Of a stretch of 64,000 nt of DNA, positions 44,163-57,200 are shown piece by piece. The stretch covers positions 2,451,849 to 2,515,848 of the forward strand of contig PTEX01000060.1 in assembly GCA_003342815.1 (NCBI GenBank). Reading direction: 5' to 3'. The DNA is from Eudromia elegans (lineage: Eukaryota; Chordata; Aves; Tinamiformes; Tinamidae). The position numbers were made by a program, and so were the translations under genes. Positions within the stretch are counted from its first letter, which is position 1. Each line of letters begins with the position of its first letter. The notes under the pieces were generated by a model, which saw nothing but the letters and a program-made list of their open reading frames with translations, ran no database searches and was not told where the DNA came from.

Positions 44163-47100
44163 GTGGGTGCAGGACATGCCAGGGCAGGGAGGGGGGTGCT
44201 GGGTACCGCGGGGAGCTCGGGGCGATGCTCTGCTCCCTCTTCACTACAATCCAGGCTCTGCTCGCTCCTCGGGAAGCGCGCAGGTCCGGGGCAGGAGCGG
44301 GCGCCTTGTGCCCTCGTCCCGCTTCCTGACGCACACGGCCACGCTGCATGGGCAGCGTCTGGGTGCTCCCCGTTGCGCTCGCCCCTCTCCATGCATGGAT
44401 GCTACAGCGCGCAGCATCTCTCTACCTGTGCTAAGAAATGTATAGAAAGGTGAGAAATATATACAACACATCCTTATTCCCAGGCTGTAGCAAACTGGGA
44501 AGAGAAACTTTAATTATAGACTCTCAGTGCAAGTCTTCTTTGGGGAAAACAATCATACAAATATATATAGTCTACAAATGTATACATAAAAATGTACACA
44601 ACATGTCTATTCTAAGAAATTAGGACTGCTGCACGATGCATATGTAAAGTGCTAATGCCTGGGGGAAAGAAGAGAACTAACAGCAAAGAGGATGAGCCCT
44701 TGGGTCTGTTCCACTGGCTCTCACCCCATGGCCATGGATCAGGAGGATGATGCTGAGTGGGGAGCAGGGTCTGCTGGACCACAAAGTCCATCCACGCTCA
44801 CCAGTCACAACCCAGAACATGGGAGAAACAGAAGTAGAAGGAACAGGGCGACAGAAGCCCATTCCCATGAAGCACATTGCCATGGAGATCAATCTTCCGT
44901 GCCTCAGAGTAATGGTCCGATTTGGGGCATACTCGCAGGCTTGGTTTCAGCTGATCATATGCTAAATTAACGTTCCTCTGCCTAGCACTTGGAGGTGATA
45001 AATGTTGTGAGGGTGTTGTTGAAAGTGTGGAACATACAGAGGTAGCACCTGCTACACACTGTGATCAACCTCTTAAGATACAATTTTATTTGATAATAAC
45101 TGCATTGTACACAATTCCACTAATGAACCCAGACTAGCAGAGTAGCAGGTTAAACTTTTTACTATGCTCTCTAACACCTATCAGAAAAAAAAAAATAGTG
45201 TTTTCCATATCCAGGGGCCAGTGGGAGCAGTCTAATTTGGGTAGGAAAGAATGAACTGATAGTGGAAAGGATTTAGAAGCCCTTTTAGAAGGAAAGTCAC
45301 AAAAGGGAAACTGATTCTCCTGACTAGTCAATGGAGAAAAATACTTTGGACCTCACGGCTGTATCCAGCAGGGCCACCTTCCCTTTTTGTTATGACTTGT
45401 TTGAATGGTCGAGCTGCCCAAGGGAAAGGCTCAGAGAAGCTCCTGGTGCCCTGGGAGCCCTTCAGGCACACAGACACTTGTGCCTACGAGTGAAGGTGCT
45501 TTCAGTCACCCCTGCAAGAGCCAGGAGCAGAAATTCAGAGCACCTACTCTTGAATGCATCGCTGTCCAGTGCTCCTCACAGAACAAACCTGTGCCAATGG
45601 AAAAAAACCCTTCGGAACTAATGTTTGATGGAAGTGGTCCAGAGAACACCCATACAGGGAACTGGAATCCCAGTTATTACATGCTAATTTGGCAGCCGGT
45701 TAGAGGCTCCTAATATTTACCATCTGTTTATTATTCCTAACCTTTGAGACACAATCACTGGGAACCTCTCCTCCAGCAGAACCATGGGACGAGCCAGGCA
45801 TCCTGCAAACAACCATCTTGGTGGTAGGCAGGGCAGGGCTCTTTTAACCAGCGTTTCTCCAGGGTCCTGGAGGGTCTCCACGTACCTGCCTGCCTCCCGT
45901 GCAAGGCTGCTCAGGGACACGCAGGCAAGAAGGAAGCTTGCTGCTCTCACCCTGAACCAGGGAGGCCATTTTCCTGCATTGGAGCAGACTGAAATACAGA
46001 TCTTAACCTGAAGGCAGAGGAGGTGCATCCCAGTTATGGGGAAAGGGCAGGGGACTACAGCCACGGTAGGACCTCTGTGCTGTGCTCCTTGGTGGTACTA
46101 TGCTCACCTCATTCAGCTCAGGCTGGGTATGCCCCTGTGGCCTCAATGAGACTGGGATGGGGGCCTCCAGAGTCTTCTTTCCACAGTTCAACTGTGAAAC
46201 ATCAAAGGAAGAATCAGTTCTGAGATACTCCAATATTTCCCACCTCACCTAGAAACCAGATACAAACAGGCAGTTCCACAAGCAGTGGCAGTGATGGCGC
46301 TTGGTTTCCCGTGACTTTTGTCTCCTGTTTGGATCATCCTGTGTCTGTGAACGTGGGCTTTGCTCCGAGCATTTCCCACAGTGCGGGCTCAGTATTAGGC
46401 ATTCTGTGATTCTGTGAAGACTTCCCCTGCCCTAGAGGAGCCCTTCAGAATGTGAGGAGGTTAGATATGTGCATGGGCTCATGCAGGCACGAGGCAGGGG
46501 GACCAGACTCACAGCAGTCAAAATATCCAAGAGGGCAATAGGTATTACGACATACACAAGCTGTGGCACTATTCAGATGCTCTGCTTCAAACCGCCCCTG
46601 CAGCAGCAAAGGGACCCTTTGCTTCATTTGTTCTTCCTCCATTTGTGCTTCCATAGGTGCTTCTGTGGTTAGGGTAGACATGCTGCAGCTCTAAACCTGT
46701 CTGGCAAATGTTACGTTTCTCTCTGGAACTCAGCCTGGAAAGAATAGTTTAGAAACAGCACGTGGAAGGAAATATTTAGAAATAGAGGTTATTGGAAAAA
46801 GTGTATCTTTGTTTAGGCTTTGGGTAAAGATGGGTGACATATGTTTAGAATGACATACTGCACCAGATGTTTTATGCATGCGGGGAAAAGGAAGCATTAA
46901 GTTATAGCACAGTGAGTCTATATGTCAGCCTTCTGGCAGGTGTTGAAGGGAGGACTTTCCTAAGCTGAATTGACATCAGAATATAAGCAACGTTCACCAC
47001 TCCTATAGAAATTATTCCCTTATTTTAATTGGTAATAGAATGAAATACCATAACTCTCATATCATAAATTGAAATGCAGTATGTAATTGCACACAAAATC

Positions 47101-48025
47101 TGGATGGCTGAAGGCTTATTCTTGGGAATCTAAGTTTGTAATTTTTCAGTCTTTGGGGAAATTAAAAACAATGCCCAATGGCTGCAAATCCAGTAATAGG
47201 CAAGGATACAGCTTGATGTAAGTTTGATAGGATGAACAGAATAATAACTTTCTCCAGGTCTTGAAAATTTAATCAAAAGTTCAGAAATAATTTACAAATT
47301 GTTTTCAGTCTCTAAATCAATCCAGTCCCTTTGAAATGCGTTACCTAATGAGCTTGTGAATTCCCATGACTTGCAAGCAATCTTTAAAGTAGTTTTATAA
47401 ATATTCAAGACTTTCAAAGCCCATAAAATAGACAAAAGCAAAAATTTTTAAGCCACCTGAGTAACTTCACGTTCCAAGTCATATATAAAGAAGTGGTTGA
47501 GTATCCAGGAGCCTAAAATATGTAGAAATTGGTGGAGTTTCTGTTGCTTAGCAATTAACTGCAGCTCCGCTGAGCCTACAAAGTGCCTGTGCACTTGATC
47601 TATCTGCAAAATACAATGACTTAAACCTCAAAAGGACAGAATAACTGGTGAGTTAGCACTGTGTGCCTTCCAGGAGTGTCTCACTGAGTATTTCTAAGAC
47701 TGTAATTTTAAAGTCAGGTGGGGATTTGTAAGGAAAAACGTCCCCAGACTTCACAGAGCCTGTTGCAGGGACGCACTAGAATCCGACCTCCAAAGGGACT
47801 GGGAGCTGCTGCTGCCACCTCCCCTCCTGCTGTCACTAGAAAAAGGGAGGCCTCACTCCACAGCGGCTGTTGAGGTTCGTCCAGAGACCTCAGTACCCTC
47901 AACGCATGCCATAATTTAGAGATGGCCTTTGGTGGCAGCTAAAGGAAGAAAGATCTCTAATCTGTTGGGGAGTGATAGAGGCTTTTTTGCTGATAGTTTT
48001 AACCCCACTGTAAATTTTCTCCTTC

Positions 48026-48059
48026 TGCAAACCTATATACCTTGCAAACCTATATACCC
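48026..48059. repeat. 17-bp tandem duplication
   Basis: The motif tgcaaacctatatac occurs at 48026 and 48043. A shorter tgcaaacct follows near 48074. Confidence 0.8.
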
Positions 48060-48689
48060 GCTTTCTGAGGCACTGCAAACCTGACATCTTATTCACCACG
48101 AATGTTGTCTTTTCTACCATTCACAGACAAGGAAGGTACCGTCCCAGGTGGCTGCTTCTTAATCTTATCTGCCTGATAAGATAAACTGGAAAGTAGTCTT
48201 TGCAATCCGACATGCAATATTTATTATTTCATGTGATAACCACGATCTGTCCTACCAGAAATAGCCAGAAGTTCCAAAATTATATTTTCAGCATGGTATG
48301 ATTCATCTTCTCTTTAAAGGTTTGTTTACCACAAAATAATTTTATTCGTTGCGAGTCTGGTTTAATGATACTCACATGCTCTCTTCCTCATTGAAGGTTA
48401 CATTTCAAAGATGGTTAGGAGCTTAGAAAGGCAGATAGGACACACTATCCCTCTTGCAAGGTGCTTTTAAAAGAAAACACCAGGCAGCTCCATGTTTCTT
48501 TAGGCTTGCAGGTGCCTTAGGAAATCTAGTCTGAGCCTTTAGACAGATAGGCTCAGGGCAAGCTGAGTTGATTAAAATGTTCTATTAGATATCTACAGGC
48601 TATTGTGCCTAGTAGATTGCTTGCGGGTGATGAAAATTTGGGGATTTTCCTGCTCCCTTTGGGAGCCTGTGAGTCTAAACTACTTCAGC

Positions 48690-48950
48690 AGAATTAATTG
48701 TTTTCCTGCAATTCATCCTAAAGTTTCCCTTGCGTAGCTTCATCCTATTACTCATAATCTGTCCTCACAGTCCATCCTTCCTTTGAAATTTCAATTTACA
48801 TGTACTTATTTGGTAGCTACTTTGAAGGTACCCTAGCACTGTCATCAAATTATACTTGGTTACTGTTTCCAGGCAGGTAATTTTTACTCTAAATTTATGA
48901 CAGTTAATTAATGTCTTGCTGTTGCTCAATTGCCAGCCACAACTAAACAG
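48690..48950 (-). mobile_element. Possible ancient CR1/L3-type 3' fragment
   Basis: The plus-strand text, with a central tcatcctattactcataatctgtcct, has the order and spacing of the antisense 3' portion of old CR1-clade LINEs. It is too diverged to be sure by eye. Confidence 0.28.
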
Positions 48951-51900
48951 TTTATTTACCTGTACTACTGCACTTCTTGCTGCACTTCTTGCAGCTACTA
49001 TGTAAACTCATACAGCCCTAAGCAAACAGATATTTAAGTGGCCTCAGAAGTGTACTTAATAGGGATAAACCAATGCATTCCATTTCCTCATTCCCATATG
49101 CCCTGGTCTTCCAGCAGGAGGCAATCTTTCCTTTGCCATGACATTCCCTCCCTTCCCAGCCGTGTGAAATATGTTCTTTAACACGTAATAGAAGCACAGT
49201 GTTCAGCAAAGGGGACTGAACAGCCTCTGCAGTACTTTACATTTGCAAGGAAATAGAAGAAAGTTAGAAACCAAACTAGGGTGGGACTGACTGATCTCTA
49301 GTCTCCCTGGTCCCCCTTCTCTCTCTTTTTGTAGACAGGAGGGCCCTTTGCTTTCTTCCATCCTTGGGATCACCACGACCTTCTCAAGATGGTTAAGAGT
49401 GCTCAAGGTCACATTTGGCTTGTGATAAATGTGCAGGTTTATCTGTGCATGTGGCTGGTGCTCTCCTTACCACAAAGCAGGCCTATTTGGGCTACCTTTG
49501 GAGCGCCTTTAAGCCATTAGGCCCCCAAATCTAGATTTTTTTCATCTCAAAGTGTCTTGCCCAGTGGGTGATATCTGCAATGGCAGGAAGGCGGAGGCCA
49601 CTGCTACGCCTTTCCCTTGGGCAGGGTCCAAGGGTCTCCGCAGCATCACAATTTGTGCCACTCACTTGGCATCTCTTACTGCCTATGTTTTTCTTCATGA
49701 AAATACAAATACAACATTTATTAATTTAGAATTTACAAGATATTTGCCAAACTATTGGCCTCATTTTTCATTTGGAGCTGGTTCGGGTATCTCCTAGAAC
49801 TGACCTCTCTAACTACTCGTCTCACCTCAGCTGCACTGTATAACGAAGCCTAATTCAAGTCCTCTGACATTACATACCCCTTGATGTTAGAGCAGAGCTG
49901 CAGTGTCAGCAACAGGATATGGAGCTGCGTTACGAACCTTATCTGGTGTTTCAGCATGATAAAAACCACCAATTTGCTCCTGAAGCTAGCAGCAAAAACT
50001 TTAAAGGAAATTTAAAAAAAAAGAATAAGAATCTGGAGGGATTTTTTAATCAAAACCTTTCTGTTCCAGTTGTCTACAAAGCTTATTAATCAGAAAATAT
50101 AAGCTAACAGTAAACTTCCAAAGAGCTGGCAATCACAAGGGACATCCACAAGATAAAATTTATCACTTTGAAATATGTTTTCTTATCTGTGTTTTTAATA
50201 ATTTGGATGATTACAACACCGAAAAAAAAAAAAAATGTAAAGAGATGAGCTTATTTAGGAAGTTCATAATCCAGCCAATAGAATGCTTTACATGATGGGA
50301 ACCTCATGAGATAAGTTTTATGAGGGATATCAGTCTTTCCAAATGGCACTCATCCCGTGAGCTTAGCTAATCCATTATCATCCGTACAGTTTTGCAGGAG
50401 AGACAGATCCCAAGCACAATATTCTGGTGGTTTTGAATCTGACCCGGCTTCAGGGGAGGTCTGAATCCACACGTACGGTACAATTTCACTCTGGGTCCAA
50501 GCCTCATATCACGGGCAGATTAAAGACAGAAGCAAATCCTTAGAGAGTAAGAAAAGGCAAATCAGGATTAAATTTACACTCCTAGGTGTAAAAGGTGGAG
50601 AAATATCTGTTCTAGTTCAGGATGGGGAGAATGCAACAAATGGGCAGCCTAGGGCAGGGTCAGTAAATGTGGTTTCTCAGAAGAATGTAGCTTCAGACCA
50701 GGAAACACATCTCAACATTAAATAGTTGATGTTAAAGGTATACAGGACTGTTATAGAAAATAAACAACTACACTGACCAAAAAATCTGATGTTTCTGAAT
50801 TTTGCGCTTATCTTTGCTTTTTTGCTTCTGTTCAGACAAATTATCATTACAAACAAAATACAATTCTGGTAGCCAACAAAAGGGACTGAAAGAGCTTTGA
50901 TCTCTACCTAACTTCTTTAAACAGCAGGGACAGTTGCCACATCCTTCTTACTCACTGCAAGCTGATTTATGGCTGTTCCTCCCCTGTTTAGTGTAACAAA
51001 GTGAACAAAAATATTGTCCAAAGGCTACGCATGGCACAAATATACTTAGCAATGAATGCAGGGCTGTATCTACTCAATGACATCCATAATCAATTTCAGT
51101 AGGTAGAAATATTAAATAAATATATATTTACTGGAAACATGGTTGAGCGCATAATTTTTAGATATACAGTTTAATTATGAAGGCTTAGCATCATGTACTG
51201 AGCAGAGGATGTGTTTGCAATCATTCCAGTGCTGCCAGTCAGAACAAACAAGGTGGTGTTTTCTCTTTGTCCCTTTCCACAATCAGTCATGTATTATGTA
51301 CTAATTCATTCTTCCATTGTCCACTATTTCTTTGGATTATTTTTTTTTTATTATTTAAGCACATGTCCTGTAACATGCTCATATATTTACTAGATTGCAG
51401 TTTCATTTCTTATTGCCCTTAAAGAAAAACTTTAAAACTCCTATATATCCATATTAATAAGGCTGGGTTTAATCTTTTACTCTTATTCAATTCCGGATGT
51501 CTATTCTGTAGGTGCCTACTTCTGAGATAGTCATCTAGACTCATGTTGTAGCAGGTTCATCTGCTCTGTTTAAAACTTATATTTTAGGATGGGATGATTC
51601 CCACCTCACAGAGCACATATTTCTTATTGCTTAACACAAGGATATAGCTGGTTGACTCAGATCTCTATCTCGTGTTGCAGAGATCTAACCTGGGAGATAG
51701 AAACCCTGCCCCAGAAGTCTGTGCATTTTATTGGTTTCTGTTGCTGTCTTAACAAAAGCTGGACGTTCCGAGTCGCTGCTTTTCTCCAGCTGAACGAATT
51801 CCTGCAGTGCTGGAGGCTGAGGACACCTGTGGCAGCTCTTTAGGAAGGCTGAGTTCCACATGAGCTCAGCTCTATGCCTGTGGCTTGGCCTTGGGAAGGT

Positions 51901-53728
51901 TGCTCGCATTCCCCATCACACGTGATGGGCTCCTAGCAGGGCAGCAGCTCTTTGTGCGCATTGTGCAGCACAGTCTGCAGCTGGGTCAGGGTGATGTGAC
52001 CTGTTTACATCGGGCAGGGTGACAAAAGGAGCCCACGTAGATCTCCTCGCATCCTCCTTGAGGACCTAGCCCAGCCTTCCCCCGGCCATCCACAACTTGT
52101 ATTCGTCCTTTCACAGCTCATCGAAGCACACAGGCGAGTCTTTGCACGCCCTCGTGACCATTCCCCTTTGATATCAAGAACCAGTGGAGCCTGCAGCAGC
52201 ATCCCCCTCTTTTCATTGTCTTTGCAAACTGGATGAGAAGAACCCACCCGCATTTCACTGGTGAAGATTTCGACTGAAGTTCAGAAATATATTTTGGTAT
52301 TGAAACATATTCACATGCCAAAAGATTCTGCATTTAAAATGTCGTTTTCTTGGTCCTGACTATCCCTTGGCTTGTACTTTAGGTCGTTATTTTCATTAAC
52401 ACAGTTCTGATCTGATTTTAAAGCTTTAATTATCATGAACATAAGCGATAAGATACAAAGAGAAGGGCGTACTTGTCTTCTCTATTCTTTAAAGATCTGT
52501 GGGTCTTGGTGAAGTTGTGAGGGTGCAGATAAGGAATGTATGCTCTGTCTTTCTGAGAAGGCAAGCTGCTCCGTAAGGTTTGGGTTGCACCTATTCACCC
52601 ATACCATAACTCTGAAGTCCTGCAGTCCTATTCTCAAGGTTAACAACCCAGGACTTCAGCTGCTCTCGGCTCCGGAGGAGAGCGGTCCCCTCTTCCAGGA
52701 GAGACCCTGGGTCACTGCCAAGGGCCCATATGGCATTCACACTTAGTCTGGGTGGGTCTGAGCTCACACATGGTCTGGCTTGGCTAGTCTCAAACCTAAA
52801 TAAGACACTCTTGGTTTATATTGTTACTTTGGAAAGGAAAAAAAAAGGCAACAGAAGATGAACTTCTTCATTGCCAGTATTGAAACTCTTGGGATAAACA
52901 TTTAGCAAGCTCTCAGAATCATTGGTACAGAAAGACAGGATTTGAAAACGAACTGCTTTTCACGCCAAGCTAGGCAGAAGGATTATTACAGAGACCAGGT
53001 AACGGAAAAGGTTTGACAACTTATAACCAGACTGACCAACTGCAAGAGGTCCAGGCTACAAGACCTACTGGTCGCGCACTGTACGGTTTGAGTCTTCATG
53101 GCCATCATGCCATGGTGCAGTCCTATGTCAGATATGTACCGGAACACTTGACGTGACGATTGCTGACAACTTTGTATTTCTGTGGTAGTAAAGAAAGTCT
53201 AAGGACACAAAAGTGCTAACAAAACTGTTAATTTTGATTTCTTTTTCCTGGCAATTTGTGGAGAAGATAAAGGAACTCACAAGCAGGCTTTAGTCAGGCA
53301 TGCAGCTAGTGTTTACTCTGCTCATGCCTCCCTCGCTTTGCCTTTTAATAAAAAAGGCAACTCTACATCATTTAAGAGAAAACTCATATAACAGTGATTG
53401 ACTTTGAGAGTCCTTTTCTTTATTTGTTTTGTTTTTTTCTGTTTTCCTTTGGGAAGAAAAGGGCAGGACTCCAAGGAAATAACTTCTGTGGAGAACAGGC
53501 TGCGGGGCTGCTCATTTAGATTCTAGGAATGTAGACTTAAGCATGGACCCGATTTTGCCACTTCAGCTCAGATTGAATCTTTACATGGAAATTACTGTTA
53601 TACGCTCATTTTTTACACATTTCTCTAAAAATAATGGTGATTTATCAATAACATCAGAAAAAAATTAAAGAAAGAAGGTAGAAAAGCTATGAGAGGCTCA
53701 TGCCACACAAAAAGAGTGCTTCAAGGCA

Positions 53729-53816
53729 GAGATATGGATCAAAATTTGGAGATATGGATCAAAAAATCCAAAAATATCTCCAAATATTTGGAGATATGGA
53801 TCAAAATTGGTCATGT
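53729..53816. repeat. Direct-repeat and palindrome cluster
   Basis: The 16-mer gagatatggatcaaaa occurs three times, starting at about 53729, 53749 and 53791. Between the second and third copies an inverted copy creates a perfect 24-bp palindrome at 53774-53797, centred on aaatattt. The cluster looks like local duplication plus inversion and could form a hairpin. Confidence 0.85.
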
Positions 53817-54182
53817 TGGTGTTGAAAACAAAATAATGCTAATCTTGTTGATCTATGGAATGCCTTCTGGTTATCATTTTCATTTGCTGAGCCCCATCAG
53901 CCCAGCATGACTGTGTGTCCACTCAGACATACACCCGTCTACAGACGACTTGACACAGCTCGTGAAGGAACAGTCGGATTTGCCTGTAGCATATAGACTA
54001 TCTATAGACACCGTGCCCTTCTGCTGAAAATGCAGCTAACTACTCTGAGAAAAGTGCCCCATGGATGAGATGCTGAAACGTATAAGGTGAAATTGCTTCT
54101 TTATACCAGCTTGGAAAGAATGTATATATTTGATTAATCATCACTGGTATTAACATGCTGAATTACAGCATGAACTGAATAT

Positions 54183-54230
54183 CCCCCCCCCAAAAAAAAA
54201 AAGCCAAAAAAAAAACCCCCAAAAAACCCC
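54183..54230. repeat. Poly-C/poly-A low-complexity tract
   Basis: Alternating homopolymer runs of C and A. Base-calling errors are likely in such tracts. Confidence 0.85.
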
Positions 54231-57200
54231 GCATGGTAGATCTTAGCAATTTTAGTCCCAGGATTTGAGCTGTTTTATCAGCCTTACTCCAAAACCTGTA
54301 AACATATTAGCATTTTCTGCTCACATGGCAGCTTACAAGAAGCACATTTCTCGAGGCACTTTGTGCTTATTTAGGCAGCAAAATATAAAAATGTAAGGCA
54401 AGACTCAGAGAACCACAGCATTCAGGTTTGCTCCGTGTGTCTTGTGAGATACAGTACCTTTTTGGAGTCCTGAGTGCTGAAGTAGTGTGACTATATGGCA
54501 ATCTGAGCTTGTTTGTTAAGAATATTTTGGGTCCCAGGGCTTGAAAGGAAAATTTGTGTCTTCGGTGCTATGGACAAGTAAAAGTAGAGCAAAATAATAA
54601 TAATAAAAAAATTCTTTTTTTTTTTTCTTTTGAAACCTGAAGATAGTTTGGTCTGAAGCCACAGATTTGGAACATTTCCAATCAGCATCATTTTAATAAT
54701 TCTCGAATCTGGTTGTCCGCACAAGTATGCAGGGAATAATATTTAGGGTTTCAATTGCACCAGCAGATGACTACAACAAAATGGTTGAGCAGTTGGCTAC
54801 TTTTTCTCACCCATGTAGCCGTGTCGTTTGCTGTCCTCTTGCTCCAGGAGGAACTATGCTCCTACCAGAGTCTTGGAAGGGGCTCCTTGGATGTGGCTAT
54901 GAGTTGGAGTGTGAGTGCCTGGAAAACCAGCTGGAAAACCAGTTCTGATTCTTTCTTATTTCTGCAGGTTACTGGTCCCTGATTGGTCCATGAGTAGACC
55001 AAGAACTTGCATTCCTTTCCCGTGCTGCTTGGTCTTTTGCCCTACCACTAGCCTACCCTGATGCCTCTAAATGGTTATTCTATCACTGCACTGTCTGAGC
55101 CTAGGTACCCAATGACTACTGAAGTGTGACCTTAAACCTGGAGTGGGAACAGAATGACAAAAAGCAGCTGAATGGCACACCTCAGAGACAACTGATCTGC
55201 TCCAAAAATCTCTTACATCAAAACTGAGTTTAATTTATAGGAACTTGAGTCTTTTCTTGCATCCTTAGCTCACGTGAGTAAACAAGATCAGGGACATTCG
55301 AGCACAAGAACCCAGTCTTCCTTTTCTTTTATATCCAGTTTTCCTGGGAAAGCGATTTCTCTGGCTTCAAAGACATAGATGCATTCCTTTGGGTGGTAAT
55401 ATGGAGCTTGAAGAGACATTTCATCAAAGTTAGTGTTGCTTTCAAAAGACAGCAAGTCATTTCCTTCAACTGCCGGAGGCCATCACTTAAGGCAGGAAAT
55501 GTATGGAGGTTTACTTAAAAGTACAGCCACCTCCTGAGATTTTCCACCTTTTCCGTGGTTCATATTTGAAAAATAAAATGTTAGGCTGGATTTCTGAGTT
55601 TCTGAACGTCCTGGACTGGCTCCACGGGAATGGGAGCTATTGTATAACAGCAGCATAGGGACGGGCAGGAAAATGCCCCTTGTTGCCTACTGTTTGTGCT
55701 GGCAGCTTTGCTGTTTGCCTGTCAGTCATTAAAATGCACTGTTGCTTTTCAAGAGTATAAAGCTGTGGCAAATCATTTGGAATTCTGCTTAAATCCCACT
55801 TGGGATAAATACACAAGGGGCTTCTGCTTTTCCTGTTATTTAACAGCTGTGGAATATGATTCTTACACAATATTTTCTGCAAAGCAACATGGAATCAGAC
55901 TCCAACATAAAATACTCTTTGGTTTTTCCAGTACAATACAAGCACTAAGAGAAATAATCCGTTAGGCTTCTAAACTTCCTTTTAACTTTAGCTTTTACTC
56001 TCTGAAGTAAAACACGATCCATTTGTAGAAGACAATCCAGCCCGAGGGGTCTGTATTTGCATTTCAGTGCTGATGAGCGTGACGAACCTCTTACTTCTGC
56101 AATAATGTGCTTAGATACACCCCTCTAATTGCAAAATAGTGCAACAAACCCCTATTCCTTTGTGTTTTCTTGCTCTTAGCACCACCACACTGACGTTGCA
56201 TGAGGCACACAGGTTTACATCTGTGATAGACCCTTCTGCTTCACCCATCTCCAGATTTTTCTTTCTCTTCCTTGTTCTCACTCTCACTTGATGAAGTCTC
56301 CTGCTCTCTGACTTGCTATGTTAATTGCTCTAAATGATGCTGACCTCCATGTGGGACAGGAGCATTTATTTTCCTGTCTTTATGTCTGTACAACATCTGA
56401 CACACAATGGATACATATATAGACCTCTATTTTCTAGATAGATGAGATGAAGTAGTTTTGGGTGATCTACTACTGAACTTATCAGGTTTTGTCTCACTGA
56501 TTCTTCCTCACACATCACAGATATTGTGAAGTCAATACTAAAATTGGAGATGGAAAAGAGAGTGACTTGTTGAGGACAGTCATCACCACAGGACAAATAT
56601 TGGCCTCATGCTGTTATGCAGAATTTGATGGGCAGGTGGCTGAGATTCCCTCTGAGTCGCTGCAGGGCTGAAGACAGAAAAACACAGGTGGAGATTTTGG
56701 AGAACAGCTGGAGACTTTTCTGATAATCACCTGATCTGGTTGTTCCAGGGATGTTCGTGTCATCTATTTTTGTGGCAGAAGAAATTACAGTGTCTTTCCT
56801 GGCCAGACATACCTGAGTCTCAAAACCAACTTGTGCAAGGATAAGGCAAAATTGCAGTCTCTCTGGGTGGGGAAAGGACAGAAGTCATGCAGAGGTGTTT
56901 GCAAGGAGGAACATACGTCCTAGGTACATTCAAGGAGGAGACAGTTCCTGGCCCTCACATCATCATGTCTGTGTAAGGAACTTAATGTAGCTGGTGAGTT
57001 TTCCCTTAGCACCAGAAGAATTTTGACAGGATTTTGTGCATCCTTTAAAGTTTCTGAAGCTCAGATCTTACATGACTCTCCAAAAGAGCTGGTAAAAAAC
57101 CTCCACATCTAGTTCTTTACGGCACCACAAAATCCAATTTTTTAAAAATATATAATTTGTGGTAAAACGAGTTGTCCTTCTTCACTTGAAAGACATGCCA

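Larger units (their letters stand above)
43850..44420 (+). promoter_or_regulatory. Isolated CpG-rich patch, candidate promoter
   Basis: GC and CpG content rise sharply here and fall away by about 44450, in the middle of AT-rich DNA far from any recognised gene. A leader-peptide reading frame with a splice donor begins inside it (44072). That is the layout expected of a promoter plus first exon. No TATA box is evident. Confidence 0.4.

Noticed and set aside
46390-46415. CR1-like octamer repeat (attctgtg twice)
   Set aside because: Only the terminal repeat is present. The diagnostic CR1 sequence that should precede it on the plus strand is absent, so this is probably chance.
46445-46681. 78-codon cysteine-containing minus-strand ORF beginning MSTLTTEAPMEAQ
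   Set aside because: It looks protein-like at first, but there is no promoter, splice context or partner exon, and I do not recognise it.
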